A stretch of 19,222 bases of DNA from Candidatus Sulfopaludibacter sp. SbA3 (lineage in GTDB: Bacteria > Acidobacteriota > Terriglobia > Bryobacterales > Bryobacteraceae), in contig CAMAUG010000035.1 in assembly GCA_945861255.1 (NCBI GenBank), positions 1 to 19,222 on the forward strand, in the 5' to 3' direction. The notes beneath the pieces were generated by a model, which was given only the letters and a program-made list of their open reading frames with translations, searched no databases and was not told the origin of the DNA. A program made the position numbers and the translations under genes. Shown piece by piece: positions 6,110 through 12,369 of this stretch (positions are counted from its first letter, which is position 1; each line of letters opens with the position of its first letter).

Positions 6110-7822
6110 ATGCGGTTCCAGATGTGCGCAAACGCTCCGCGCCTTAGCCTCCACGGGCTAGTTGCCGAATCGCGGCTGTCAGCGTCTGTCATTAGACAAC
6201 CTTTCCAACCGCTCCCCCACGGTCGCGGTTCGGAAGCGTTGGCCGAGCCGCGACGGTCAGAAAGCGGTCCAAAATCGCCATCAGCGGAAAGACCGTTCGC
6301 GAACCATAGCCGCGTTTTGTTCGCGGCCCTCCTATTGGCCGCAATTCCGATGCTGGCGCAAGCGCCCACACAGGCCCCGCGGCGCCCCGCGCAGCCTTCC
6401 AATACGCAGAACCAGCTGGATAGCAATCAGGCCCTGTTCACCGTTCTGGCCGCGATCAACGCCGCCGGCTACGACGATCAAATCGATTCCGTCTCGACCC
6501 ATCCATTCCGTCATACGTTGCGTACGCAACTGGCGGCACGCCCCCTGGACAGCGTTTACGAACTGAAGCGTTTTTTCCGCGATCATAGGCTGAGCGATCC
6601 CAACGCCGAGCTCAGCCGTTATATCTCCTACGCCCTGCTCATTGATGGCCCGCCGGGATTCGGCTACCGCGATCCAGCGATGCTGCGGCCGGCGGACGCC
6701 AGTTCCATCGAAGGACTTTCGCCGCTGCTTGCGGCGTTCTACAAGGAGGCCGGCCTCGATCAGTTGTGGCTCCAGGCGCAGCCGCATTACGACCGCATGA
6801 TCGCCCAGTATCACGAGCCAGTCTCGCGCGCCGTCCTCCAGGCCAACTCATATCTGCACAACTCCACCAGCGGATATTTGGGCCGCCGGTTCCAAATCTA
6901 CGTAGACCTGCTGGGCGCGCCCAACCAGGTGCAGTCGCGCAGCTACGCGGACGACTATTTCGTGGTGGTCACGCCCAGTGCCGAACTACAAATCGATGGC
7001 ATCCGGCACGGCTATTTGCACTATCTGATGGACCCGCTGGGTCTCAAGTTCAAGGAGGAGATCCAGAAAAAGCAGGCCTTGCGGGATTATGCACTGGGCG
7101 CGCCCACGCTGGCGGAAGCCTACAAGGATGACTTTGTGCTGCTGGCCACCGAGAGCGCCATTAAGGCCGCCGAAGGACGCATGGATCGCAGTCCCGCCAA
7201 GATCGAACAAGCCCTGAAAGAGGGATTCGTCTTGGCGCCCGCGCTCGCCGAACAACTCGCGGTGTACGAGAAGCAGGAAGTGGCACTGCGCTTGTACTTC
7301 CCGAATCTCATCAAGGGCATCGACTTCAAGACCGAGGAAAAGCGCCTGGAAAAAGTGGAGTTCGCTTCAGAGCGAACGGCCCGCGTGGTGCGGGCGGCAG
7401 GGGTAGCGCCAAAGGAGCCGGAGCTGACCGGAGCCGCCAAAACGCTGGACGAAGCTGAAAAGGCATACACCGACCGCGACCTAGAGCGGGCCAAGACCAT
7501 CTACTTGAAAGTGCTGGAGGAGACCCCCGAGAAATCCTTGCACGCAAAGTCGTATTATGGTCTTGCGAGGATCTCGCTGCTGCAGAGGGATCCGGAAACA
7601 GGCGACCGCCTTTTCCGGAAAGTGTTGGAGTTGGATCCGGACAACAATACAAGAGCGTGGAGTTATCTATATCTGGGACGGCTTGCCGATTCCCAAGGCG
7701 AACGCGCCGAAGCCATCGAGCATTATCGGGCAGCCTTGGCCGTTGAAGGCGTGCCGGAGACGGTGCGCCAAGCGTCGGAAAAAGGATTGCGGGATGCGTT
7801 CACAAACCGGCCGCTCAATTAG
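6110..7822 (+). CDS. Secreted TPR-containing protein of unknown function
   Basis: 570 residues from ATG 6110. A hydrophobic export signal (VLFAALLLAAIPMLAQA) lies internally at residues 69-85, behind a 68-residue leader encoded partly by a dispersed palindromic repeat. TTG 6317 would begin right at the signal and give 501 residues, so the true start is uncertain. The middle (about 105-410) is an unrecognised helical domain with an HGYLH motif (His300, His304) reminiscent of zinc-protease HExxH but lacking the Glu. The C-terminal 120 residues hold about three TPR units (EAEKAYTDRDLERAKTIYLK; AKSYYGLARISLLQRDPETG; AWSYLYLGRLADSQGERAEA). Probably periplasmic. It follows the small TPR gene by 14 nt and precedes another secreted protein, so an envelope assembly is possible but unproven. 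Confidence 0.8.
   Translation: MRFQMCANAPRLSLHGLVAESRLSASVIRQPFQPLPHGRGSEALAEPRRSESGPKSPSAERPFANHSRVLFAALLLAAIPMLAQAPTQAPRRPAQPSNTQNQLDSNQALFTVLAAINAAGYDDQIDSVSTHPFRHTLRTQLAARPLDSVYELKRFFRDHRLSDPNAELSRYISYALLIDGPPGFGYRDPAMLRPADASSIEGLSPLLAAFYKEAGLDQLWLQAQPHYDRMIAQYHEPVSRAVLQANSYLHNSTSGYLGRRFQIYVDLLGAPNQVQSRSYADDYFVVVTPSAELQIDGIRHGYLHYLMDPLGLKFKEEIQKKQALRDYALGAPTLAEAYKDDFVLLATESAIKAAEGRMDRSPAKIEQALKEGFVLAPALAEQLAVYEKQEVALRLYFPNLIKGIDFKTEEKRLEKVEFASERTARVVRAAGVAPKEPELTGAAKTLDEAEKAYTDRDLERAKTIYLKVLEETPEKSLHAKSYYGLARISLLQRDPETGDRLFRKVLELDPDNNTRAWSYLYLGRLADSQGERAEAIEHYRAALAVEGVPETVRQASEKGLRDAFTNRPLN
6208..6268. repeat. Dispersed palindromic (REP-like) repeat inside a coding region
   Basis: Two 27-bp arms, 6208-6234 and 6242-6268, are inverted copies matching at 20 of 27 positions around a 7-nt loop. 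Both carry the GTCGCGG core. Read in the gene frame it gives PLPHGRGSEALAEP, a string I associate with a dispersed palindrome of Acidobacteria genomes. Family membership is from memory; the palindrome itself is directly visible. Confidence 0.7.
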
Positions 7823-7865
7823 AAATGGAAGCCGTCAAAATTCAAGCTTTAGGAGTGTATTTCAA

Positions 7866-8612
7866 ATGCAGATGAAATTGGTCATGGTAGGGCTGCTCGC
7901 GGCGGCGACGCTGGCGATGGGCCAAAAGGTGAAGTCGCAAAAGGAAGGCGAGGCCATCAACGCGGTGCTCAACGCGACGTCACCCGATCAGAAGATCGCG
8001 GCTGCCGAAAACCTGGTGCGCAATTTTAAGGACAGCGACTTCAAGGGAATGATTCTGGTGGAAGCCGCGCAAGCCGCGATCCAGAAACGCGACGCCGTGG
8101 CGGCGATACAGCTCGCTACGCGCGCCCTGGAAGCCGAGCCCAAGAATTTTCAGGCGATGTTGCTGATTTCCGGCCAACTGGCGCAATCGACCCGCGAGTT
8201 TGACCTGGACAAGGATGAGAAGCTGGGGCGCGCGACCAAGATGGCCAACGACGCTATCACCGCACTCGCGGCGGCGCCGAAGCCGAACCCGCAACTCACC
8301 GACGCGCAATGGAACGATTTCAAGAAGGACTCCGTCTCCCAGGCCCACGACGCGCTCGGCATCATCGCGGGAGTGAAGAAGCAGTGGGACACTGCGATTA
8401 AAGAATTCCAAACGTCGGTGGACGGCGCGGCGACGCCGGACCCGACGGCCTCCATACGTCTGGCCTCCGCATTCGTGGATGCCGGCCGCTATGATGAAGG
8501 CGTCGCTTTGATCGACAAGCTCGCAGCTACGCCGGGCCTGGATGGCCAGATGAAGGCAGTCGCCCTCGGCGAAAAACAGCGCGCCGAAAAGATGAAAGCA
8601 GCTAAAAAGTAG
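7866..8612 (+). CDS. Secreted helical-repeat (TPR-like) protein
   Basis: 248 residues. MQMKLVMVGLLAAATLAMGQ is a cleavable-type signal peptide with no lipobox cysteine, so the protein is probably periplasmic. The rest is alpha-helical and TPR-like: AAQAAIQKRDAVAAIQLATRALEAEPKNFQAMLLISGQLA, then AHDALGIIAGVKKQWDTAIKEFQTSV and SIRLASAFVDAGRYDEGVALIDKLA. No enzymatic motif is seen. The start is well supported by AGGAG at 7851-7855, 10 nt before the ATG; the second ATG, two codons later, is possible. It lies 43 nt after the preceding secreted TPR gene and 11 nt before rnc, so it is probably co-transcribed with both. Confidence 0.85.
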   Translation: MQMKLVMVGLLAAATLAMGQKVKSQKEGEAINAVLNATSPDQKIAAAENLVRNFKDSDFKGMILVEAAQAAIQKRDAVAAIQLATRALEAEPKNFQAMLLISGQLAQSTREFDLDKDEKLGRATKMANDAITALAAAPKPNPQLTDAQWNDFKKDSVSQAHDALGIIAGVKKQWDTAIKEFQTSVDGAATPDPTASIRLASAFVDAGRYDEGVALIDKLAATPGLDGQMKAVALGEKQRAEKMKAAKK

Positions 8613-8623
8613 CCGGCTCCATC

Positions 8624-9337
8624 ATGATCGCGGAGCTGGCGGATCTCGAGCGGGCGCTAGGTTGCACCTTCCGGAAGCGGGATCTGCTGGAACAAGCGCT
8701 CACGCACAAATCGCGCATTTATGAGAAATCGGCGGACGGACAGCCTTCCGCCGATAACGAGCAGTTCGAATTTTTGGGCGATTCCATCCTAGGCTTCGTG
8801 GTCAGCGAGCATCTGGTCCGCCGTTTCCCTGCCTTCCCGGAAGGCCGCCTCTCCAAACTGAAGGCCCACCTGGTGAGCGCCGCCCGCCTGCACGAAGTCG
8901 CCCAGGAACTGGGCTTGGGCGAGTATCTGTTTCTGGGCCGCGGCGAAGAAATGAGCGGCGGCCGCGAAAAAAAAGCTCTGCTCTCCGATGCCGTGGAGGC
9001 GCTGATCGCCGCTCTGTACCTGGACCAGGGCTTGGACGCGGCGCGCGATTTCATCGAAGCGCGCGTCATCGCGCCCACGGGGCTCCCCGACGACGGCGCC
9101 GAAGCCGCCGTGACGGATTTCAAGAGTGCGCTCCAGGAAAAGGCTCAGATTCTGAAGCTGCCTCCCCCGCGCTACACCATCGTGGCCGAAGTGGGCCCCG
9201 AACACTCCAAGACATTCACCGTGGAAGTGCGCCTGGGCAGCGACTGGTCCAGCCAGGCGCAAGGACTTTCCAAAAAAAGCGCCGGTCAGGAAGCCGCACG
9301 ACTGTTGCTGGAACAACTCGGCGCGCAAGGGCGGTAA
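8624..9337 (+). CDS. rnc: Ribonuclease III
   Basis: 237-residue RNase III, which cuts double-stranded RNA in rRNA precursor processing and mRNA turnover. The nuclease domain carries the signature NEQFEFLGDSIL (residues 45-56), with the metal ligand Asp53. The second acidic pair is in SDAVEALIAALY (Asp122, Glu125). The C-terminal double-stranded-RNA-binding domain covers about 163-235 (DFKSALQEKAQ ... KKSAGQEAARLLLEQL). The usual NERLEFLGD is altered at two non-catalytic positions (Gln47, Phe48). Length is normal and the gene looks intact. It is the last gene of the rightward TPR run, which has no functional link to it that I can name. Confidence 0.96.
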   Translation: MIAELADLERALGCTFRKRDLLEQALTHKSRIYEKSADGQPSADNEQFEFLGDSILGFVVSEHLVRRFPAFPEGRLSKLKAHLVSAARLHEVAQELGLGEYLFLGRGEEMSGGREKKALLSDAVEALIAALYLDQGLDAARDFIEARVIAPTGLPDDGAEAAVTDFKSALQEKAQILKLPPPRYTIVAEVGPEHSKTFTVEVRLGSDWSSQAQGLSKKSAGQEAARLLLEQLGAQGR

Positions 9338-9412
9338 CGTACCGCTACACAAGCCGAGCTCTTGGCCGGACGATGCGGAACTAGACCACCTTGCTCCGGA
9401 GAATGGCTCGGC

Positions 9413-9796
9413 TCATCCATTGGCAAGCGTCTTCAGCCATGCGCACTCGATCAACTGCTGGTCCGCTGTCACCAGTGTCAGGTCGAAGAGCGAAGCGGTG
9501 GCAGCGAGGAATACGTCTCCCGGATCTCCTTGCGGCAGTTCGATGCGGGCGGCTGCGGCGGCCACAGCGAAGTTGAACGGCGCCTCTCGCAGAGGAACGC
9601 GATCCAGCACAGCTTCGAGCCATTCGGGGAAGTGCCTCTTGATTCGCACTCGTTTACCGCGAACCAGGTGATACGCTTCCCAGATAGATACGGGCGAGAG
9701 AAAAAGCTCGTTCCCGTTCTTCCCTAGCTGCGTCCGCACGTTCCGGCTGAGCTTTTCCGGAGATTCCAGTGCCCATATCCAGATGTGTGTATCCAA
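9413..9796 (-). CDS. vapC: VapC-type PIN-domain toxin with frameshifted start
   Basis: 127-residue PIN-domain ribonuclease of a type II toxin-antitoxin system. The acidic active site is complete: Asp2 (DTHIWIW), Glu40 (SPVSIWEA), Asp91/Asp94 (GDPGDVFLAA) and Asp112 (TADQQ). As listed it starts at TTG 9796, directly before the first catalytic Asp. The expected start is ATG 9809, which overlaps the antitoxin stop as ATGA. From there the frame reads MKLLF and leaves the PIN frame because of one extra T (TTATTTGG where TTATTGG would restore MKLLLDTHIWIW). The toxin is therefore probably inactive or only weakly made by re-initiation at TTG. The sulfatase-to-rnc neighbours are unrelated. Confidence 0.75.
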   Translation of the reverse strand: MDTHIWIWALESPEKLSRNVRTQLGKNGNELFLSPVSIWEAYHLVRGKRVRIKRHFPEWLEAVLDRVPLREAPFNFAVAAAAARIELPQGDPGDVFLAATASLFDLTLVTADQQLIECAWLKTLANG

Positions 9797-9805
9797 ATAA
9801 GAGTT

Positions 9806-10045
9806 TCATCGCCGTCCAGGCGCCCAAGAATCGAATGCACCAACAGGTTTGACAATGTCGCCGAGCACTTCCATTTCACCCTTCATACACCCAAGCCATG
9901 ACTCCTTCGGTGAGGCAATCGATGGAACCACATCGGCTACCGGACGGCCGAAACGCGTCACCCGGAGCGGTGTCCGCGTCCGGCGCACCTCTTCCAGCGC
10001 GGCCAGTCAGGTGGCTTTGAATTTCGAAATCGGCATTTCCCGCAT
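9806..10045 (-). pseudogene. Phd/YefM-type antitoxin with in-frame TGA
   Basis: Reading from ATG 10045 gives MREMPISKFKAT, then TGA (10007-10009), then LAALEEVRRTRTPLRVTRFGRPVADVVP and a tail ending GDIVKPVGAFDSWAPGRR. This is the Phd-type antitoxin layout: an N-terminal dimerising DNA-binding fold (FKATCLAxLEEVRxT ... LxVTRxGxPVAxVVP) and a C-terminal toxin-neutralising tail. The TGA falls exactly where the family normally has Cys (TGC/TGT), so one base change explains it. Translation could restart at GTG 9988, giving 60 residues without the first strand and helix. The stop overlaps the toxin ATG (9807-9809) in ATGA. The partner toxin is also damaged, so the pair is probably decaying. Confidence 0.75.
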
Positions 10046-10051
10046 ACCCGA

Positions 10052-10080
10052 ATTAGACCGTGGTCCAATACTATGGTCAA
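10052..10080 (-). promoter_or_regulatory. Promoter of the antitoxin-toxin pair
   Basis: On the minus strand TTGACC (10080-10075), 17 bp, then TCTAAT (10057-10052) make a near-consensus sigma-70 promoter. Six bases separate the -10 box from ATG 10045, so transcription should start at or next to the start codon (leaderless mRNA). The -35 box lies 3 bp from the end of the adjacent mobile element. Confidence 0.6.
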
Positions 10081-10083
10081 CTG

Positions 10084-10099
10084 GGTAGTGCGCTAAATG
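10084..10099 (+). repeat. Left terminal inverted repeat
   Basis: GGTAGTGCGCTAAATG, identical over 16 bp to the reverse complement of 12029-12044. The TAG stop of the transposase frame (10095-10093 on the minus strand) lies inside it. Confidence 0.8.
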
Positions 10100-10698
10100 A
10101 GTTGCGCAAAGCTGCATCGGTCGTGCAGAGTATTGGTGATCGCGGACTTGTAAGGTCCGAATCCATCGGTGGTCATTTGAAAATGACTATGCGCGGTGGC
10201 GTGGCGGACGCCTTCAATAAAAACATCCGTGGTCTGTTGATTGCGCTTACCCATCGCGATATTGAGAACCAACTTCGTGTTGCGCTCGATTGCAACAAAG
10301 GTATAGCAGTCGCCTAGGTTCTGATCGTCCTCGGGGCGCACGCGCTTTTCCTTCTTGCCGATGAAGCTCCGCACTTCGTCCGCTTCAACGTCGGTTACTC
10401 GGATGTTGCGAATCTTTTCGGCCATAATGCGTTCGCACTTCTCGCCCGCAAGCACCAGCAGTTTGAGAATCGTGCCGTGATGGATTCCTGTGATGCGCTC
10501 AACGCTCGACACCGAATTGCCTTCCAATAGGAGAGCCAAAATCATTTCGGCCTTTTCCATCGGCAAGTACATACCGTCCAGGGGCTTCTCTTGCGGCTCC
10601 AGGAATGTCTTGGAGCATTGACGGCACTGGAAGCGCTGGGTACCCTTACGGTCGCGTCCGTTGCGTTTACATTCGATCCGGCAGGAATGGCAGGTCAC
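10093..10698 (-). CDS. IS1-family transposase, C-terminally truncated
   Basis: 201 residues from GTG 10698, with AAGGAG 10 nt upstream. An N-terminal zinc ribbon (Cys3, Cys6, Cys25, Cys28) and helix-turn-helix (about 60-82, GNSVSSVERITGIHHGTILK) correspond to the InsA part. The DDE domain follows in the same frame, with Asp107 (VEADEVRSF) and Asp178 (MTTDGFGPY). The frame ends at FAQLI in the left terminal repeat. Full-length relatives continue for roughly 90 residues that include the third catalytic residue in a HVERQNL-type motif; all of that is absent. The protein should not be able to catalyse transposition. InsA-like and InsB-like parts are fused in one frame, so no programmed frameshift is needed. 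Confidence 0.8.
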   Translation of the reverse strand: MTCHSCRIECKRNGRDRKGTQRFQCRQCSKTFLEPQEKPLDGMYLPMEKAEMILALLLEGNSVSSVERITGIHHGTILKLLVLAGEKCERIMAEKIRNIRVTDVEADEVRSFIGKKEKRVRPEDDQNLGDCYTFVAIERNTKLVLNIAMGKRNQQTTDVFIEGVRHATAHSHFQMTTDGFGPYKSAITNTLHDRCSFAQLI

Positions 10699-10784
10699 TG
10701 TGAAAACTCTCCTTGAGTTCCACAGCCAATCGCCGGATAATGGGTTTGCAGGTCCTACGCGGCTTCGGATGTGTTGGATTTACG

Positions 10785-10820
10785 GCCCTGGTCGGTGCTG
10801 AAACACTGGCCGGGGCTTTT
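10785..10820 (+). terminator. Rho-independent terminator-like hairpin before the cargo promoter
   Basis: A 13-bp stem (GCCCTGGTCGGTG / CACTGGCCGGGGC, ten Watson-Crick pairs plus wobble) with loop CTGAAA is followed by TTTT. It faces rightward, 27 bp upstream of the cargo gene's -35 box, so it would stop read-through transcription entering from the left, antisense to the transposase. The U-run is short. Confidence 0.5.
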
Positions 10821-10846
10821 CATTGACAACCTAATCATACCTCATG

Positions 10847-10877
10847 GTTGACACTCAGTCAACACTAAGTTTACAAT
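10847..10877 (+). promoter_or_regulatory. Promoter and dyad operator of the cargo gene
   Basis: TTGACA (10848-10853, perfect -35), 18 bp, TACAAT (10872-10877). The -10 ends 7 nt before ATG 10885, so the mRNA should be leaderless. A perfect inverted repeat GTTGAC-N5-GTCAAC (10847-10863) covers the -35 box and the spacer, placed for repression, possibly by the product's own winged helix. Confidence 0.65.
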
Positions 10878-10884
10878 AGTGCTC

Positions 10885-11994
10885 ATGGAAGTACCATTAG
10901 ACACTCTAGACACAGCGAAACAGCCCATACAAGGTTGCCAATGGAAGGTGCGGGCCAGAGGCGAAGACGTTCGGCACTTCATTTTGTCTCACATCGAAAG
11001 GTATCCAAAGGATATCGCGACCCTTACGGCTCAACAGTTTGGCATCACTCGGCAGGCTGTCAACAAGCATCTCAAAAAGCTTGTAGTTGAGCGGGCGCTT
11101 ACGCCCGAAGGGAAGACCCGCAACAGGTCCTATAAGCTAGCAGCGCTGTTTGAGTGGACCAAGGTGTATCTCTTGTCGTCCAAGTTAGAGGAAGACCAAG
11201 TCTGGGAAAAGGACATTTCAGCTGTTCTCGGGAAGCTCCCCCAGAATGTCATGGATATTTGGGGCTTTTGCTTCACCGAGATGTTCAATAATGCCCTTGA
11301 TCATTCAGGAGCAACTAGTATTTTTGTAGAGGTTGCCAAAACCGCGACCAACACGCAGGTTATGCTCATGGACAACGGTATCGGCATTTTCAAGAAGATT
11401 CAGAATGCGTTGGGATTGCTGGACGAACGGCACGCGATTTTGGAATTAGCCAAAGGAAAGCTTACGACCGATCCAGCACGACACACCGGACAGGGGATTT
11501 TTTTTACATCGCGCCTGGTTGACTCTTTCGATATTTTATCTGGTGGGGTCTTCTTTTCGCACACGTTTGGGATGAAGGAAGATTGGATACTAGAAAGGAA
11601 CATCGACAAACCTGGGACCGCAATTTTTTTGAAACTTGACAATCATTCCGCGCGAACCGCGAAAGCCATTTTCAATCAATACTCGTCAGGAGAGGATTAT
11701 GGTTTCACCAAGACAGTTGTTCCAGTCAGGCTAGCGCAGTACGGAGAGGATAAGCTAATCTCCAGATCCCAAGCAAAGCGATTGGTGTCGAGGGTCGATT
11801 TGTTCAAGTGTGTCCATTTCAACTTTGAAGGAGTTGAAAGCATTGGGCAGGCATTCGCTGATGAAATATTTAGGGTATTTGCCAAGAGCCATCCTGAGAT
11901 CGAGATCGTTCCTATCAACGCAAATTCAGACGTTCAACAGATGATTCAAGCCACTAGGAATCAATGGTCTTCCGAAACGCCTGGATCGATCTAA
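10885..11994 (+). CDS. Winged-helix / HATPase / STAS-like (DUF4325) regulatory protein
   Basis: 369 residues in three parts. An N-terminal winged helix (about 28-85, TLTAQQFGITRQAVNKHLKKL) resembles MarR/ArsR-type DNA-binding folds. A GHKL ATPase domain follows (about 110-250): N box EMFNNALDH (132-140), G1 box DNGIGI (163-168) and G2 box GQGIFFTSRL (202-211), as in histidine kinases and anti-sigma factors, but with no phosphoacceptor-His domain or membrane segment. The C-terminus (about 280-360, SRSQAKRLVSRVDLF ... IGQAFADEIFRVFAKSHP ... NANSDVQQMI) matches DUF4325, a STAS-like fold. Likely a cytosolic ATP-responsive transcription regulator; its target is unknown. ATG 10885 is chosen over GTG 10879 because the promoter predicts a start there. 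It lies inside the IS1-like element as apparent cargo and is more AT-rich than nearby genes. Confidence 0.88.
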   Translation: MEVPLDTLDTAKQPIQGCQWKVRARGEDVRHFILSHIERYPKDIATLTAQQFGITRQAVNKHLKKLVVERALTPEGKTRNRSYKLAALFEWTKVYLLSSKLEEDQVWEKDISAVLGKLPQNVMDIWGFCFTEMFNNALDHSGATSIFVEVAKTATNTQVMLMDNGIGIFKKIQNALGLLDERHAILELAKGKLTTDPARHTGQGIFFTSRLVDSFDILSGGVFFSHTFGMKEDWILERNIDKPGTAIFLKLDNHSARTAKAIFNQYSSGEDYGFTKTVVPVRLAQYGEDKLISRSQAKRLVSRVDLFKCVHFNFEGVESIGQAFADEIFRVFAKSHPEIEIVPINANSDVQQMIQATRNQWSSETPGSI

Positions 11995-12028
11995 GACTGC
12001 CTTAAAGAGATTAAAAGCCAGCCACACA

Positions 12029-12044
12029 CATTTAGCGCACTACC
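12029..12044 (-). repeat. Right terminal inverted repeat
   Basis: CATTTAGCGCACTACC, the exact reverse complement of 10084-10099. It begins 34 bp after the stop of the cargo gene. Confidence 0.8.
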
Positions 12045-12180
12045 GTCAAATACCCTGGCCGGCGCGTGTTGGATTCCGGAGCTACGCGGACCCGGTTCGA
12101 TTGCAGCGGCGCGAGTTCCCGCCGTGGAAAATGCCGGCGCGGCGGATCGGAGACTCCGGCAGCCCGCGCCTTGCCCGGCG

Positions 12181-12366
12181 CTACCCGTGGCCAAGGTACA
12201 TCAGCCAGCTCAAGCCGAAGATCGCCAGCAGGAAGTAGCCAAAGCAGTGTGCCGCATGGCGCACGCGTTCGCGATCGGTGCGTTTGGTGATGATGCCAAG
12301 CACCACCGACGTGAAGAGAGCGAAAAGCAGCGACGCCTCGAAGTGGGAGAGATTCATCTTGGGCAT
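12181..12366 (-). CDS. Small two-span membrane protein
   Basis: 61 residues with two hydrophobic segments: LLFALFTSVVLGIIT (about 13-27) and CFGYFLLAIFGLSWLMYLG (about 41-59), joined by a basic loop KRTDRERVRH. No family is recognised. Its reality is supported by its position: the ATG comes 3 nt after the stop of the larger membrane protein on the same strand, so it is probably translated with it. A role together with that protein in the inner membrane is a guess from context only. The 136 bp between this gene and the right end of the IS1-like element hold nothing I can identify. Confidence 0.6.
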   Translation of the reverse strand: MPKMNLSHFEASLLFALFTSVVLGIITKRTDRERVRHAAHCFGYFLLAIFGLSWLMYLGHG

Positions 12367-12369
12367 CGG

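Larger units (their letters stand above)
10084..12044. mobile_element. Non-autonomous IS1-family-like element with cargo gene
   Basis: A 1,961-bp unit is bounded by perfect 16-bp inverted repeats starting GGTAGTG, like the GGTnnTG tips of IS1-family elements. It holds a truncated IS1-type transposase (leftward) and an intact wHTH-HATPase-DUF4325 gene (rightward), arranged back to back with their 3' ends toward the tips. The flanks GTCAACTG (10076-10083) and GTCAAATA (12045-12052) share five of eight bases, which could be a decayed target duplication. The interior is visibly more AT-rich than its surroundings. The element sits just upstream of the antitoxin promoter. Confidence 0.65.

Noticed and set aside
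9988..10045. Selenocysteine decoding of the antitoxin TGA
   Set aside because: No convincing hairpin was seen just downstream of the TGA, the family uses ordinary Cys there, and the adjacent toxin is also broken, so a nonsense mutation is simpler.
10093..10698. Programmed -1 frameshift as in classical IS1 (InsA/InsB)
   Set aside because: The zinc ribbon, helix-turn-helix and the first two catalytic aspartates are already in one continuous frame; the gene simply ends early at the terminal repeat.
12091..12107. T-loop-like string (GGTTCGATT) suggesting a tRNA or an att site beside the element
   Set aside because: The flanking bases do not form a T-stem (CCCGG faces GCAGC) and no acceptor or anticodon arm could be drawn.
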